Shown one piece after another: positions 33,707 through 46,900 of a stretch of 64,000 nucleotides of DNA. Each line of letters opens with the position of its first letter. The first letter of the stretch is position 1. The stretch lies in assembly GCA_002778195.1 (NCBI GenBank), contig PCDI01000009.1, positions 1,018,725 through 1,082,724 on the forward strand. The letters run 5' to 3'. Made by a program: the position numbers and the translations under genes. Source of the stretch: Raffaelea ambrosiae. Its lineage: Eukaryota; Ascomycota; Sordariomycetes; Ophiostomatales; Ophiostomataceae. The notes below the pieces were generated by a model that was not told the origin of the DNA, searched no databases, and saw only the letters and a list, made by a program, of their open reading frames with translations.

Positions 33707-36348
33707 CTAGTCCTCAATCCCAATGAGGGTCTTGGGCAGGAACGACCACACCGTCCCGACAGTCGAGAGGATGATGGATATGGTCAGGATGGTATACTGC
33801 ATCATTTTGTCTTGGAAAGACAGGCTGTGGCCAAACAGCTTCAGATGGAACAAGATCGGCAGACTGGGTTGTTAGACAAGGGCGAAACATACGACAAACA
33901 AGTATGGAGCAGGAAACAAACGTACGTCACACAAATCGTATAGCACAGGGCACTGCCCATGAATGCCATGATGCTGTCGAAGGCCGGGAAGAGAATCGAA
34001 ATAATCAAAAAGACAAGGATCGTGACCACCCGAATGGCCACCTTGGTCATGACCCGCAGGTACGCCGACCGGCCGCCGTGGCTGGCCGGCGTCTCCGTCG
34101 GTGCAGGCTGGTGCATGCCGGTCAGGACCTCGACCGTGGTGATGATGGGCCGGGCATTGAGCGGGATCTTGGTCAGCGGAATGATGGCAATGAAGATGGT
34201 CAGCAGGATGGTCAGGACGCGCGGGTAGCCCGAGGTCGTGAGGATGTTGGCCGTGATCTCGTCCATGACGTCGTCGCCAAACATGAGCAGGCCGGCCACG
34301 GCGGTGACGGCGTCGAGGATGTAGGTGAAGGAGAAGGTGACCTTGACGGCCTGCGGGTAGCGGTGCGGGTGGCGCATATCACGGTAGACCTTGCGGGGTT
34401 GGGGTTAGCACAATGTCGAACTGATAGCCCGTGTCGACAGCCAACAAAAGCAGATCGTATGTGGGACGAATACGGCATACATTGGGAAAGACGCTGTGGC
34501 CGCCCCACGGCGACATCAGCAGGCCAAAGGAAAGCGGCAGCGTCAGCCAGTTTTCTGGGAACAGATAGGTGGCGGCAGGCTCGATCAGCGAGCCAGGCGA
34601 CGTCTTTTTCAAGAGGCCGTCGACGACAACGATCGTGACAACTGGAACAAAGTTTGTCAGCAGCGAGAACATCAAACAAGGGCGGGCTGCGGATGGCACG
34701 TACTGCTCAGACAGCACACAATGCCAATGATGCTGGTCACGCTCAGCAGCCGCATGGGCAGGAAATTGAGCGGGACCATGATGGCGCAGCACAGCACTTT
34801 CCACTCGACCAGGCTCAGCACGCCCGGGAACAGCAGGTCCAGCGAGTCGGCGAACAGCACAATCAGGGCCACGCACGCAGCCAGCAGCTCCAGCGTGAAC
34901 AGCAGGCTCGTGACGAGGCGGGCGCGCGGGCCAAAGGAGATGAACGCGAGGTCTGAAAAGGTGATCACGACAGGGTCCAGGTCCATGCACTTGGCCAGCA
35001 GACGCGCCGTGTAGGCCGTCACGGCGGCGGCCAGGAACAGAATGGCCATGCCCCAGATCCAGCCGGCGTACTTGACGCCCGTGGGCAGACTCAGCAGGCC
35101 GACGCCGATCAGCACGTTGATGGAGTTGAAGATGGTCTGCGGCAGCGTCGACTGGCCCTCGACCGTGAGGATGATCTTGCCGTCCTCCTCGACCTCCTTG
35201 ACCAGGATGGCCGGGCGCTCGCGGCCGGCTGCCAGCGTTTCGGCCGGGGGCGAGAGCATCTCGGCGGCGCCTTCCTCGCCCAGCAACGGGGCTGCGCCGT
35301 CGCTCGTCCGTTCCTGCTGCTGCCGCCACAGGGCACCGGCGTGTGCCATGGACGCTGCCTGGGTCACGGCCCCGTACGACAGGCCGGCCGCCGAGTCGAT
35401 GGACCCGGCCAGACCGCCGCGGCCGCTCCGGTAGCTCCGGTAGCTCCGGTACGACCCATAGCTGCCGGGAATCGGCGAGCTGGCGCCGGCCAGGTGCGGC
35501 GGGAAGCCGAAGATGGACGACACGCTGCCGGAGCGGAAGGCCCGCGACGCCTCCGAGTCGAGGAGCGGCTTGCGCTCGTTGTCGGCGGCCGCCGCCGTGG
35601 TTGGGACAGCGCCTGGGGCCGCACCAGGGCCCACACCCGAGGCACCCCTGGCCGGGCTTCCTGCTTCCGAGACATTCTCCGACGACGACGTCACGGCAAA
35701 GCTGCCGGTCTCGAGCTGTTGCCGCAGAGCCGAGCGCGTCTCCGGGCCTGGCCGCAGTCCTCCTGGTCCTCCTAATCCTCCCTCCGGGCCCGCCTCGACA
35801 TCCCCAAACGGACTCCGGCTGTAGTATGACGATCCTCCGGCCCCTCCTCCTCCGCCCAGAACCGGCTCTTGGTCGGCGGCAAACACAAACGACGGCCGCT
35901 GTGGGATGACCTCGGCAAAGTTGGCGGCGCGCTGGAAACTGCGTGTAAACGAGCGGATGCTGTTGACGCCACCGAGATCGGTCAAGGCAGCAAGGCGGGC
36001 GCCCACGGAGGAGCGGCGGCGGCGGAGCGGCGGGGCTGGCCAGTGGTTGGCGCCACCGTCGCCCGTGTCGTAGGGGTCCCTTTCGTCTTCGTCGTCGTCG
36101 GCAAAGGCACGGCTCGAGGCATCGTCTCCGCCACCAGCACCGCCACCTGGGGGCGCGAACTGGACACTCCGAAACCCAGACGAGGCCACGCTGCCACTGC
36201 TCGGAAGGACGGGCGACCCCGCCGAGCCCGCGAGGGCGGCGGCGAGGCCGCTCTGTGGCAGCGGCTGGGCGGGAGGAGTGTTTGTGTTTGTGTCGGTGTT
36301 GTTGTTATTGTTGGACGAGCCAGGATTGTTGTTGCTTGTTGAGGCCAT
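33707..36348 (-). CDS. avt1: vacuolar amino acid transporter, Avt1 type (AAAP family)
   Basis: Predicted 808-aa amino acid/H+ transporter of the AAAP superfamily, closest in layout to Avt1 (import of neutral amino acids into the vacuole). Four exons: 34704-36348, 34481-34641, 33926-34389, 33707-33863; the frame closes. The first ~390 residues are hydrophilic, Ser/Gly/Ala-rich and include an SYRSYRSYRS repeat and RRRRSS. The transporter domain starts at QSTLPQTIFNSINVLIGVGLLSLP (about 396-420), the family's first helix, and about ten more hydrophobic segments follow (for example IWGMAILFLAAAVTAYTA, FGLLMSPWGGHSVFPN, TILLTIFIAIIPLTKIPLNARP). It ends FLPKTLIGIED. Avt3/Avt4 also have long N-tails but a different helix-1 sequence, so Avt1 is favoured without certainty. 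The leader has one CGCTTCGCTCG element (36378-36388, sense). Confidence 0.85.
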
Positions 36349-38809
36349 GGAAGAGACGAGGCGAGAGGAAGAAGACTCGAGCGAAGCGGGGTGTCAAGGA
36401 GAAAAAGACGAGCAAAGCGAGACGCCGAAGTAGGGAGGAGGGGAGACGGCGGGGGGAGCTCCTTCCTTGCTGGGAGGAGAGAGCTGGACAGCTTTGGCCC
36501 GGGCTAGAAAGGCAGTCGCTTAGAGTCGTTCCTTCCCTCTGAGACCGTCAAAAAAAAAAAAGAAAAAAAAAGTCCAGGAAAAACCCCCTCACAGGCTCAC
36601 AAGAAGAGAACGCCTGGTTTGTGAAGCTGTGGTCGAGCTGCAAGCTTTGCCTTTGTTGCAGGAACAAGTTTCCCAATCAGACGACGGGAGAAGGATGGGC
36701 CAATTGAGACAAAGAAGAAACAGTCGCAAAGATCGACAGAGAAGAGGGATGATGGCCAAGGGAGAACCTCGATTGAAAGACAAAAGAAAAGGAAAATCAC
36801 GAGCAAAAGTAATAAAAAGAACCCGAAAATGCCACAAAAGCGATGGCAAATGGTACGAGAAAACGCTTTCACAACAACAGAAAAAAGAAAAAAGCGCAGA
36901 GAGGGGGCAAAGAGAGAGGAAAGCAGATCACCCACACATTGCCACCTGCTCTTGGGGATAGATTAAAAGATAGCTACATAATGAATACCACCACCACAGT
37001 CTTCTCTATCTAAACAGCTTGCGGAGAAGGATCGTGAACAATGGAGCTACAGGGAAGAGGGTACTAGCGGCCCAACTACGGCTCCTCTATTTTTTTTCTT
37101 TGTGGTTGTTGTGTTATCTCTAATTCATTCCTAGCTTTTCTCCCCTTTTTTTTTGGCGTGGTTCGATTGTGTTTGGGTGTTTTGGATGGCACCATTGCCC
37201 TGTTTCTCTCTTTTTTTTGGGCGTTTAATTTTCAATCGGTTTGACCGTATGCGTCGTCTTTCCAATAAATAGTTCGTAATTTTTTTGTCTATCCCTAGCT
37301 AGACCTTCCCGCAGAAGGGATCTAGTGAACCGTTGGAAAGTTTCTTTTTTAAAATTATCATAACATTCTGTCGATCTTCTCTGTCCATGTTTCCATTATT
37401 TTTTTTTATCCTTTCCTCTGTGTCTGCTTCTCTTTGGATCAGATCAAAAAGCTGCCAGCCTGCAGCCCACATAGCTCCGCTTTTTTCGTCGACCTTCCTT
37501 ATCGAAAAGAGTTGTGTTTTTTTAGTCAAAGCTTTCTCCTGTCCCCTCACCTCTGCCGTTCAGCTCTGTCTTATCTCACAAGCCGTCCAGGTTCGGTGTG
37601 GACCTACTATACATAGTAGTATGCATCCGTTTGCTACAACGTAATACAACACAGTAAAGCTATGGAGAAACACACTAGACGCAAACACTACGAGTGCACA
37701 CTGACAAACCCCCTGCAGAAACGTTCAGATGTGTGTCTCCTATTGGCTACTGCCAGCCTTGGGGCCAGTTTCCTCACTGCATGTGTCTTATGTATCTCCA
37801 TTATCACAATCTTGGTCAAATCTCGAGCCGTTGACACTAAACCTCTTTCAACGTGTGTCATGTATTCCAGAGTCGGACAGCCTCGGCCATGCATGTCTGA
37901 CTGCTCCGTCGTCGACATTCAACCCGGCTCAGATGTCGTCACAATTCAAGTATTTGCGTTAGATGTCTCGTTGTACTACTATGTAGCTCTCGGATTGCCT
38001 CGGAATTCCTTTACCACAACTGGGCGTTTTCCCTGCGCGAATGGCCTGTTTTTCGCTCCGAGATACACCACATCTCGATCGCAATGTGGTGACCCCTCCA
38101 TCGAAGACTGTTAGCGTTCACTCAGATTTGCTCCACAATCATGTAAAGACTCAGATAGTGTTGTGAATGGGTACATCTGGTATTGCGTGTAACTAATCTA
38201 GAGCTATCTAATACGCAGAGAGCGAGTTGAACTAGATCAACTTCATGTCCATCAAATAGAAAATGCTGACTCGGCTGGGTAATGCCATCTTCCCCGTCTT
38301 CCCAATGTGACTTCTCCTCATCCAATGAACCAAAGAGAAGATGGGGGAAAAAAGAGAGAAAAAAAAATATAAACCAAAAAAAGCAAGTCTTCATGCTTGA
38401 CTTTCCCAAACTCCGGTCTTCATGCTAGAAACGAAACAAAAGAAACAAAAGAAAAAAAAAAAAAACCGTCCTCCCTTCATGCAAGAATTTTTTGTCTTTC
38501 TTGGTTTTCGGTTCCCTTCCCCCTTCTCCGGCTGTTTTTTTTGTAATCCGACAAGACTTGTTTAGACAAATTGTACAGTGTTGAAACCACCACCGGTGAA
38601 GTTAAATAAAAAGAAAACAAAGGAGAAAAGACATGAGGAAGAAGTGCAAATGAAGATGCAGAAGAAGATGCAAGTGGAAACAAAACATAAATATACCCAG
38701 AGTCAGCAAATCCTACCCCCCAGCAACTTTGGAGGGGGGTTGATGGTTAGAAGAAGAATGAAATGATGCAATGTAGTCCAACTACAAGTGGTGGCCCGGC
38801 TCAAGAGGC
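36349..38809. other. intergenic, avt1-like promoter to kinase 3' end
   Basis: No supported gene. 36349-36960 is the presumed avt1 leader and promoter (purine-rich on plus). 37080-37420 is T-rich. A near-palindromic CTACTATACATAGTAG lies near 37605-37620. The 37662-38114 open frame shows no family features. Confidence 0.5.
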
Positions 38810-40978
38810 TCACGAGCGAGCCTCTGACCAGCCACCAACCCACTCAACGCCGCCGAAATCGGGACGCCGGTTCTGGCGCCAGTTCCAATCCCGACCCTTG
38901 TTCCAAGGACAGTCCTTGACGCGGTCTTTGCCAGCGTTCCATTTAGGGTGTCCATTGGAGGTACCGTGAGAAAAGACGTAGTGGTGATTGTTGTTGTGGA
39001 AAGTGGTGTTGTTGGCAAAAGTGTTGGTGTTTGCCTGGTGATGATGGTTCATGCCAAAGTGGTGGTCCAAGGCGCCATGCCCGTAGGATGGAGAGTACCC
39101 GTAAGAGCGGCCGGTGCCCAGAGAGGCCGACGGAGGAGGCGGAGATCCCGTGTAGGCCCGGCGCCTCTCGCCCAATGCCGCCCACTTGTCAACCGATGAC
39201 GGAGATTTGCTGGCGACACCCGGCAACGGCGACGGCTGACGGATCCGAAGAGCGAGCTGCAGTTGATGGTGTCCCTTGTTCGCATGGCCATGGTGACCAT
39301 GACGCTTCTGCTCCTCCATTTCCTGCTTCTCGTCGGCCAGAGGGTCGGAGAAGAAGGGGACTTCGTCTTCGAGATCGTCGTAGTCCTTGATGGAGGGAAC
39401 AGGCGCGTCAATGGTCAAAGACTTGGTCACAGGAGAAAGACCCAGGCGCGGGGTGTCGTCGTCGTCGATGGTGACGGCAGCGGCAGCGTTGGTCTTGGCG
39501 ACAGTAGCAGGGGCGGGCTTGGTCTCATTCTCCTTACGAACGCTGTCTTGGCTCCAGGTGCGGGAGTTGAGCTTCTTGAGGTTCTCAAGCTGCTTCTGGC
39601 GCTCCTCCTCCTCCTCTTCCTCCTCGTCCCACATGTCGCTCCAGCTCTTGGAAACGGCATCCTTCCGTCCAAAGACAAGGGACAGGGAAGGAATGTTGCG
39701 GGCACGCGACACGTTGATGGGAAGAGAGCCAGCCATGGGAGACACCTTGTTCGCAGCAGCCATGGAGCGCGCCAGCTTCTTGGACTGCGGCATCGCCATG
39801 GGCTGGCTGTCAGCCAGAGACTTCATCGAAGCGCCAAAGTTGGAGTCCAGGACCGAAGCCATCGACGGGGTCTCGCCAGTCATAGCCGAGCACCAATCCG
39901 TCGTGGTGGCCTCGGATTTGGAGAACAGCTCCTCGGTGTAGCTTTCGTTGTCGGGGATGGCACTGAGCTGGCGAGGCGGGTTGGTCTGTAGAGCCTTGGC
40001 CCACGGGAAAGCACCGCACTCGACGGACGGGCTCTGCAGCGATGGGGTGCGCAGAGGCTCGCGGTTGGCAGAGGCGATGATGCGGCGCGGGTTGGAGCAG
40101 AAGTCATCGAGGGCCTCGTCCAGAGTAGTGAAGCTCACGACACGGTTGAGCGCGTCACGAGCACCAATGAGCGATCGCTTGCGAGGGTCAAGGTTCATGC
40201 ACTGGACAATGACCTCGTACGTGTCCTGGGACATGGACGGGAACACGTCAAACAGGGACTGCTTGTCGCGCGAGAAGTCCAGGAACAACGGGTCGGACTC
40301 GGTGGGGGTGGTGAAGGGGTTCCGCGAGAAGAGGATATTCAGCAGGCAGATGCCAATGGCCCAGATGTCTGCCTGGCCGGGCGAGTAACCGGCACCGGCC
40401 GAGTCATACTGTTCCGGAGACATGTAGCGGTCGCTGCCTACGGTTGCCTCGTGGGTCCACTTGTCGGTGGTGGCAAGACCAAAGTCGCCCAGCTTCATAG
40501 AACCCGACTGCGTCAAGAAAATGTTCTCGGGCTTAATGTCGCGGTGGTAGATGCCGCGCGAGTGGATGTAAGCGACAGAGTCGATCAGCTCTAGCATGAA
40601 GCGGCGGACATGCTCGGTCTCGAGCGGACCTTCACCGTTGCGGATGGCCTCGTAGAGGTCGCCGCGCTGGCAGTACTCGAGGACGATGTAGACATGGGAG
40701 TCGGTCTCGAACGAGTCGGTCAGATTGACGATATTTGGGTGCCGGCCCAAATGGCGGTGCAAAACCAGCTCTTCCGACTTGTCGTCAATGGCGAAGTCGA
40801 GGCCGGCCTCGCCGGCGGCGGCCTTCTTGGTCAGGCACTTGATAGCGACGGTCTCGCCGCTGGCAATGTGCTTGGCCAGGAAAACCATGCCGAAGGAACC
40901 ATGGTTGAGAGGAGAAAGCGTCAGGTACCGCCCGTCAAGGACAACACCTTCCTGGAAGTAGTCCCGCATACAATCCAT
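38810..40978 (-). CDS. Ser/Thr protein kinase, Ran1/Ksp1 type
   Basis: Intronless 722-aa protein kinase. The kinase domain covers about residues 17-320: glycine loop LNHGSFGMVF (25-33), ATP lysine VAIK (K47), alpha-C Glu near 70, HRDIKPEN (145-152), DFG (165-167), then a GSDRYMSPEQY activation-segment end. The overall look (YFQEGVVLDGRYLTLSPLNHGSFGMVFLA) matches the fungal Ran1/Pat1-Ksp1 group, which acts in nutrient and differentiation control. Residues 320-722 are low-complexity: Ser-rich, an acidic EEEEEE stretch, His/Asn-rich NHHHQANTNTF, and a basic Trp-containing C-end. I chose the ATG at 40978 because the conserved part begins there. The frame stays open upstream to 41215, but that translation is low-complexity and a CAAG acceptor just before TACCGC at about 41001 suggests a leader intron. 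Confidence 0.85.
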   Translation of the reverse strand: MDCMRDYFQEGVVLDGRYLTLSPLNHGSFGMVFLAKHIASGETVAIKCLTKKAAAGEAGLDFAIDDKSEELVLHRHLGRHPNIVNLTDSFETDSHVYIVLEYCQRGDLYEAIRNGEGPLETEHVRRFMLELIDSVAYIHSRGIYHRDIKPENIFLTQSGSMKLGDFGLATTDKWTHEATVGSDRYMSPEQYDSAGAGYSPGQADIWAIGICLLNILFSRNPFTTPTESDPLFLDFSRDKQSLFDVFPSMSQDTYEVIVQCMNLDPRKRSLIGARDALNRVVSFTTLDEALDDFCSNPRRIIASANREPLRTPSLQSPSVECGAFPWAKALQTNPPRQLSAIPDNESYTEELFSKSEATTTDWCSAMTGETPSMASVLDSNFGASMKSLADSQPMAMPQSKKLARSMAAANKVSPMAGSLPINVSRARNIPSLSLVFGRKDAVSKSWSDMWDEEEEEEEERQKQLENLKKLNSRTWSQDSVRKENETKPAPATVAKTNAAAAVTIDDDDTPRLGLSPVTKSLTIDAPVPSIKDYDDLEDEVPFFSDPLADEKQEMEEQKRHGHHGHANKGHHQLQLALRIRQPSPLPGVASKSPSSVDKWAALGERRRAYTGSPPPPSASLGTGRSYGYSPSYGHGALDHHFGMNHHHQANTNTFANNTTFHNNNHHYVFSHGTSNGHPKWNAGKDRVKDCPWNKGRDWNWRQNRRPDFGGVEWVGGWSEARS

Positions 40979-43900
40979 TGAGGAATCGCTGAAGCGGTAC
41001 TTGGGAGGGGAGAGAAAATTAAGTGGCGTCGGTTTGCGTGGTAGGAGTTGCAAACTGCGTCGAAAACAGAATGTAAAAAAACAAAAGAGCTGGAGAATGA
41101 GGGTATATATGGTTCGTGATCGTGACAAGAAATGGCAATGGTGGTCGGTTATAGGCGATGATGATGGTACAGTTTCAACAACAAACGTAAGCACACAACA
41201 CTCACAAGAGCACAAAGGCCCTGTCCTCCGGGGAAGCAGGAGAGCTTCCCTGTTCCTACCTCAAGCCAATACTGCTGGTGTTGATCAGAGCACTGGTTGT
41301 GACAGGACGCGAGCGTGTGGTAGTTGAAGAGAGCGCTTTATTCGTATGTTTGTCGGTTCGCCAAAGTTGGTGGGAGAGAAGAGAGCGTTGCCGAAAAGCT
41401 GCTGGTGACAAGACACCAGGTTTGACAGAGAAAGCGGAGGGATGTGGCTGAGCAGCAACGGGATGGTGATGGAAAGGATGGCGTTAGAAGGTCGTATGTG
41501 TGAAGTCAACGAAAAATTAAAATGCAGTAAAAGAAAACGCCGAAAAGGGTCGTGTCGTAGAGTCAGAGGCGCATATGGATGGAGTTGCGTGTGGATGATT
41601 CGATGGTTTGGAACAAATGAAAACAAATTGCAGTTGAGTCGTTGGAAGATCGGGACAGAATGTCCGTCTCAAGAGAGCTGGAAAACAGAAGAAAAAAAAG
41701 AACGGTGCGGTCGTTATAAGGACATCGGTGCGAAAGGTGTTGAGAGTCGAGTGTGGGTTTGTCGAGTTAAAAGAGGTTAAAAGAGAAAAAGGGTATGGAG
41801 GAAGGAAAGGTCAAGAAAAAAAAAGAGTCAACAAAAGAGTGTAAAGAACGTCGGGTGGGTTTGTTTGTGCGGCTTTGTCGGAGGGGACAAAAGCACAAGT
41901 TCACAGGTTTTGTCTTGCAACGGGCCAAGGCGGTGCGAACGTTCACGGAGGAGAAAGCTGGAGGACACGGTCGACGTGCGGGACGAAGGCTGGCTTGTCG
42001 AAGGGCGGAAGAAGGGAGCAGAGAGAGGTGCGACGATTATTGTGTGTAGATGGATGGGGCTGAGGGTGTTCGTCAACAGAAACTTGGGGAATCTGTGAGT
42101 CACGGGGAGTCGGGGTGCGAGATGACAACAAGTGAGGCACTTATAGTGCAACAGCTTTTGACAGCTCGAGGGTGGAGGCGGTCGCGATCATCCGAGAAGG
42201 ACGAGGTACGCCGCACGGGGTAGGAAAGGCGAAGAGCGATGACTCTTCACCCCGGCGTGTGCTCGACAATCGGTGCCTCGGGTAGCGTGGAGGCCGCGGG
42301 CGCGGCAGTGGAGCTCTTCGTAATTGGGAGGGGCGTGACACGGAATGGGGCAAGAGCGGCCAAGTCTACATACAACCTGAGCCACTCGTCGTCGGACGCC
42401 AGAGGAGCTTGGTGAGCGAAGAGGATGCGTATGCTGGTTGGGACGGATCTTGAAGCTTGGGAGAACTCGTTTGCTTGTATTGTTCGTCAATCTCAGGTGG
42501 AAGATATTCGAGGCGGACGGAGACCAGGACGATAACAGCAAAAGGATTCGAGGGCGCTTGTTGGAGAATTGGCGGTGGCAAGGGCCTCGGAGGGGATTGG
42601 TACTCAAGTCACACTTGGGTCCCGAAGAACGGCAAAGAAGGAACAGTTGGAAAGTAGAATTGTCGAGGTCGGAAAGCGAGAGGTGGGCGATTTGACGATG
42701 ATGCCAAAGCTAAATTCTCTCGTGAGCCAGCAAGCAGTGAGGTGCGAGGCAGGCGGCAACACAGGCTATTATGAGTCGATTGAGTTGGCAAAGCCTTGTT
42801 GCGGACTTCTTTGCGTTAAACGGGAACCAGGGACGGTGAGTAAGAGAAGGGAAGAGAGAGAGAGAGAAGAGAAGAGAAGAAACTAGAAGGAGATCGGAGA
42901 CGGGATGAGAGGACGGGGATGAAGTAAAAGAGGAGGAGAAGGAAAGAGAGAAACGGAAGAGAGGAAAGAGAAAGAGAGTGAGCTTGGGACGGTTGGGAGA
43001 AGGCGGTGGGAAGGTTGCATAGCACGACGGAGCGGGAAACAGGAAAGAGCGACCCAGAGCGACACCAAGACCGACCAACTGAGAGAGCGGTGGACGGCGG
43101 CGAGTCTGGTTGGGTGCCTGGGTGGAGGCGGGCAGGGTGGTGTGGTGGTGGGAATGGGGGTAGACGAAGGACGGACCTGCTGCAGGTTTGATGAGGAAGA
43201 CCCAATAGTAGCGGCAATATACAAAGTACAACTATTATGGTATGTAGGAACAGCAGGTCGTAGAAGCAGAGGGAAAGAGGGAGAGCGAATCCAGGGAAGG
43301 AGCGATGAGTCGGAGGCCAGCGGAAAACGGGGGGTGTGTGAGCAGCAGGCGCCGGGAGACTGGAGGGGGTGCAGGGGACGTACGTACGGGCTGGGGCGCA
43401 CGCTGGGCTGAAGCAGGGAACGCTAGCACAGTGCGGCGACGAAGAATACCAGACCAGACATGGGCTGGCGCTGGACTGGGCTGGCGCAGGCGTGCTGTAT
43501 CATGGGATGTACCCAAAGCAGGAAGGCGCAAATTGGCCAGGACGAAATGGGGAGGGTGCTGCCTTACGAGTGGACGAGAGCGCTGGACGCTGCGGCTGCT
43601 TAGGTGGTGCTGTCAAAGCTCCAGGGGCAGTGCAGCTGGAAGAGCATAAGATGGTTACCAATGACCATGTACATAGTATCTTACGGACTCGTAGTAGCGC
43701 CAGATACGAGAGTGTGCGAGCAGCATGTATAAAAAAAGAAAGTGAACACGTTTGGTCCGTCCGCTAGTGAGTACCTAGGCGGTCGCCACGGGCGGGTGCG
43801 CAGCTAGGTACCAAGCTATCTACGTGGTTCGAGTTGGTTCTCGACTCGTAGTCTGCTGGTCCTCAGTAGGGTCCCCTGCCGTTGGCCACCATGGCCCGCC

Positions 43901-46900
43901 AGCATGTCAACAGTGGCCATGGTGGCCGCCTCTGCTTGCCTGTCTCACGATGACGAATAAGAGTCCACGCGACGAGCGAGAGAAAAAAAAAGGAAATGAG
44001 AATGTGACTCTCTTGTCTCCGTTCTCGTTGCTTCCGCGGAGCAGGCGCGAACGACTGATCCGCGACCGTGGCGCCACAGCTCCGACCAAGGGGGAAAGGC
44101 ACGAAAAAGGGCACAGGCATGCAAAGCACGCAACAAGGCGACGCCGTGAACGCTACGGGGAAACTAGGTGCACCTCGTGCCCTCCGATAAGGATCACTCT
44201 TTCTGTTTACGGGGCTTTGTTTTTCTGCTTCTGTTGATTGTTGTCAACTTCGGCAGGAACGATCGACAACACGACTCGTCGACGGCGTTCGCACCCTGAT
44301 CGCACTGTGTACAGGGGGGCGACCTTGGCACTATGCCTGCAGGGCGGCCTATCTGCTGCGAGCTTGTTAAGCCGCGACCTGGCTTGCGTGTACCTCGGGC
44401 TGCCCTTTGTGGCCGGATCCTGCGCACGAGATAGCGGAGAGTGACAAAAAGCACATGTCACGGCTGCTCGGGTGCCTCTGCTGCCTGTGTGTCTTGTGGT
44501 CGTACCCGAGCGATTCGAGACACGTTGCCTGACCTAACAGGCTAGCGTGCAGATAGCACCCCGTATCTTCGACAGGCCTGCATATCCGCCATGGCTTGCT
44601 TGTCCTCCTCGTAAAACCTTCTTCCACAGCGCGAACAAAGAGACGCTCAGTTGGGAGAGACACACATCTTTCCCCTTCTGCGATTCTGTCGACTTCTGCG
44701 CCCCACAACCTTCCCGCGCGCCATTGGCCTGCGGCCGGCCCCACACCACCTTAATGCACATCTCCTCCACTCCCCCTTCTCTTGGCCTCCTGTTTCCTGC
44801 AGGACTGGCTGGGCTTCTCTTTCTGTTGTGCTTTCTCCCTCTCCTTCGTTTTCTTTGTCCTGTTTCCCTTTCCTGGTGGCCGACCCCGGCCACCATTCAC
44901 ACTTACCCCAGCTGACCGCCCATTGCGTGTCCTGTCTGTCCTGTCTGTCGTGGTTTTTTTGTTTTTTTTGGTTTTTGTTTTCTGACGTGCCTCTCTGCCC
45001 TGCCATCTGACAGGGGGTGGTTGGGCTGAGGCAAAACAAACTATGCATGCATGCGACCTTTTCCCTTTTCTCTCATTTCGCTACACCGTAACTGTTCGTA
45101 GGCTCTCAGTCGCTCTTGGTTGTCCGCTCGTCCCCCCTCTCAGGCACTGGTAGCACTGCCCTGGCCTGCCCCGTCTCATTCGTGCAAGGAAGCGCCCGCG
45201 GCCAGCAAGAGCACGCAAGCGAAACTGGGAAAACTGGGGAAAGCTCTCCTACCCGCTTTCAATTGACACGCAGAGGTCCACCTCGCCCAAGCCGAGAAAG
45301 AGAAACAAATAAAAGAGGAGCTTGTTTGTATTGAAACGATGATGAAAAGGGGAGAAGGCGTACGAGTACGAGTGGCTTGCGAGCTGGCGGCAAGAGCAAG
45401 AGACGTGTCGAGCTTGCGACACGGTGCTTCACGTGCGAACAGTGAGAACTTGAGGAAAAAAAGAGAGGCCCTTTACATGAGCGAGCCAGGGACACGGAGG
45501 GGCGATCTCTGGCCAACAGCGACAACGGTTGCTTCTGTGTACCTGGATCTCATTGCAAGGCCATCGTTGCACCGTGGGAGCATCGGAGAGGCAGTGGAAT
45601 GCACTGGAATGCAGAGAGATAAGACAGAGTGTCGCATCTGTGCATGGTGAGACGAGCGAGAGGACGGCAAAAGGAAGAAGAGAGACAGCGACAGTGCTCT
45701 TGGATACGAGGAGATAGGGACTTGGAGCAGCTACAGAGACAGAGACATCGTAGCTCTGTCCACGAGACACAGTTGAGAACCGCCACAACAGCCTGCCATC
45801 CAAGGCCGCCACCCACATCTGATCTTGATATTCATTATCTTTCCTTTTTGCCTCCATCGTATCGTGTTTTGTTTTCTTTTTTTCCTCTTCGTTCTTTATT
45901 TTGTCGACACGTGTAGCGGTGAAAACGCGACATCCAGATCGCGAAGATGTTGCAATTGACCCGAACTGTCTCCCCAAACCCGGCCCAAACTTACCAAACT
46001 CGACCCAAAGTGCAGACCTGCCTAGACTGGCCCCCAATGGACGAACCAGACCCAGTCAACCGCTGCACTGTCATCCTGTCTCTCCTTTCCCAGGTGACCA
46101 TCGGACCCCCGAGTCGTCTTGAAACGGCCTAGACCACTGGTTCCCCTCAATCTTGCGGTCCACCCCATCATCCCTTTCCATTTTTTCCATCGATGGGCGG
46201 TAAGAGCCTGTGGCATGGGTGTCTGACAGGTTGTATCTTTGCATGGTGTTTGCGTGCAAAAGTACATGGACAGGTGTATCTATCTGTCCATGCATCTCTC
46301 CCAATTGTTGGTTTGCCGCCATGCAGGCTCCTATTTACAGAGGGTCTGGACATGGATCAGGCATAAGGCGTAGGGAAATCAAGAAACAGAAAAAAAAAAA
46401 GAGTTTTTCTGTTTTTGCTCTTCTGTTTCAGCATTTCCGATCGACTCGTCGTTGTCGTCTGACGAATGCCCAGGTTTTTCTCAAACCGTAGTGAGGGGGG
46501 CCATGTCCATCAGGACAACTGACGACTATCCCGCAGTACGAACAATGCTTTCCAGGCCGAGATCAGGCCAGGGGATGGATCTCATTCGCCTTGGACTACG
46601 AGTATGAAAGACACGGACGGCCTTCTGTCGCGGTCTCGGAGCTTGGCACGAGTTTCGGCTGAAGCAAAGAGTCCGGAAAAGGCGACAGGAGGCAAAAAAA
46701 AAAATTCCAAAACTAAAAACTGAAAACTAAGAACTAAAAATCCAAAATTAACGAGCTGCACCTGACAGACAAAAAAAGACTCAAGGAAATTGGACAAAAC
46801 GACCTCAAAACGGACAAAGCAGACAAAGCAGACAAAGCCAAAAAAGGGAAACCAGAGGCAAAACGGCGTCCCTTTGACACAAGGGAAGGAGGGAAATGGC

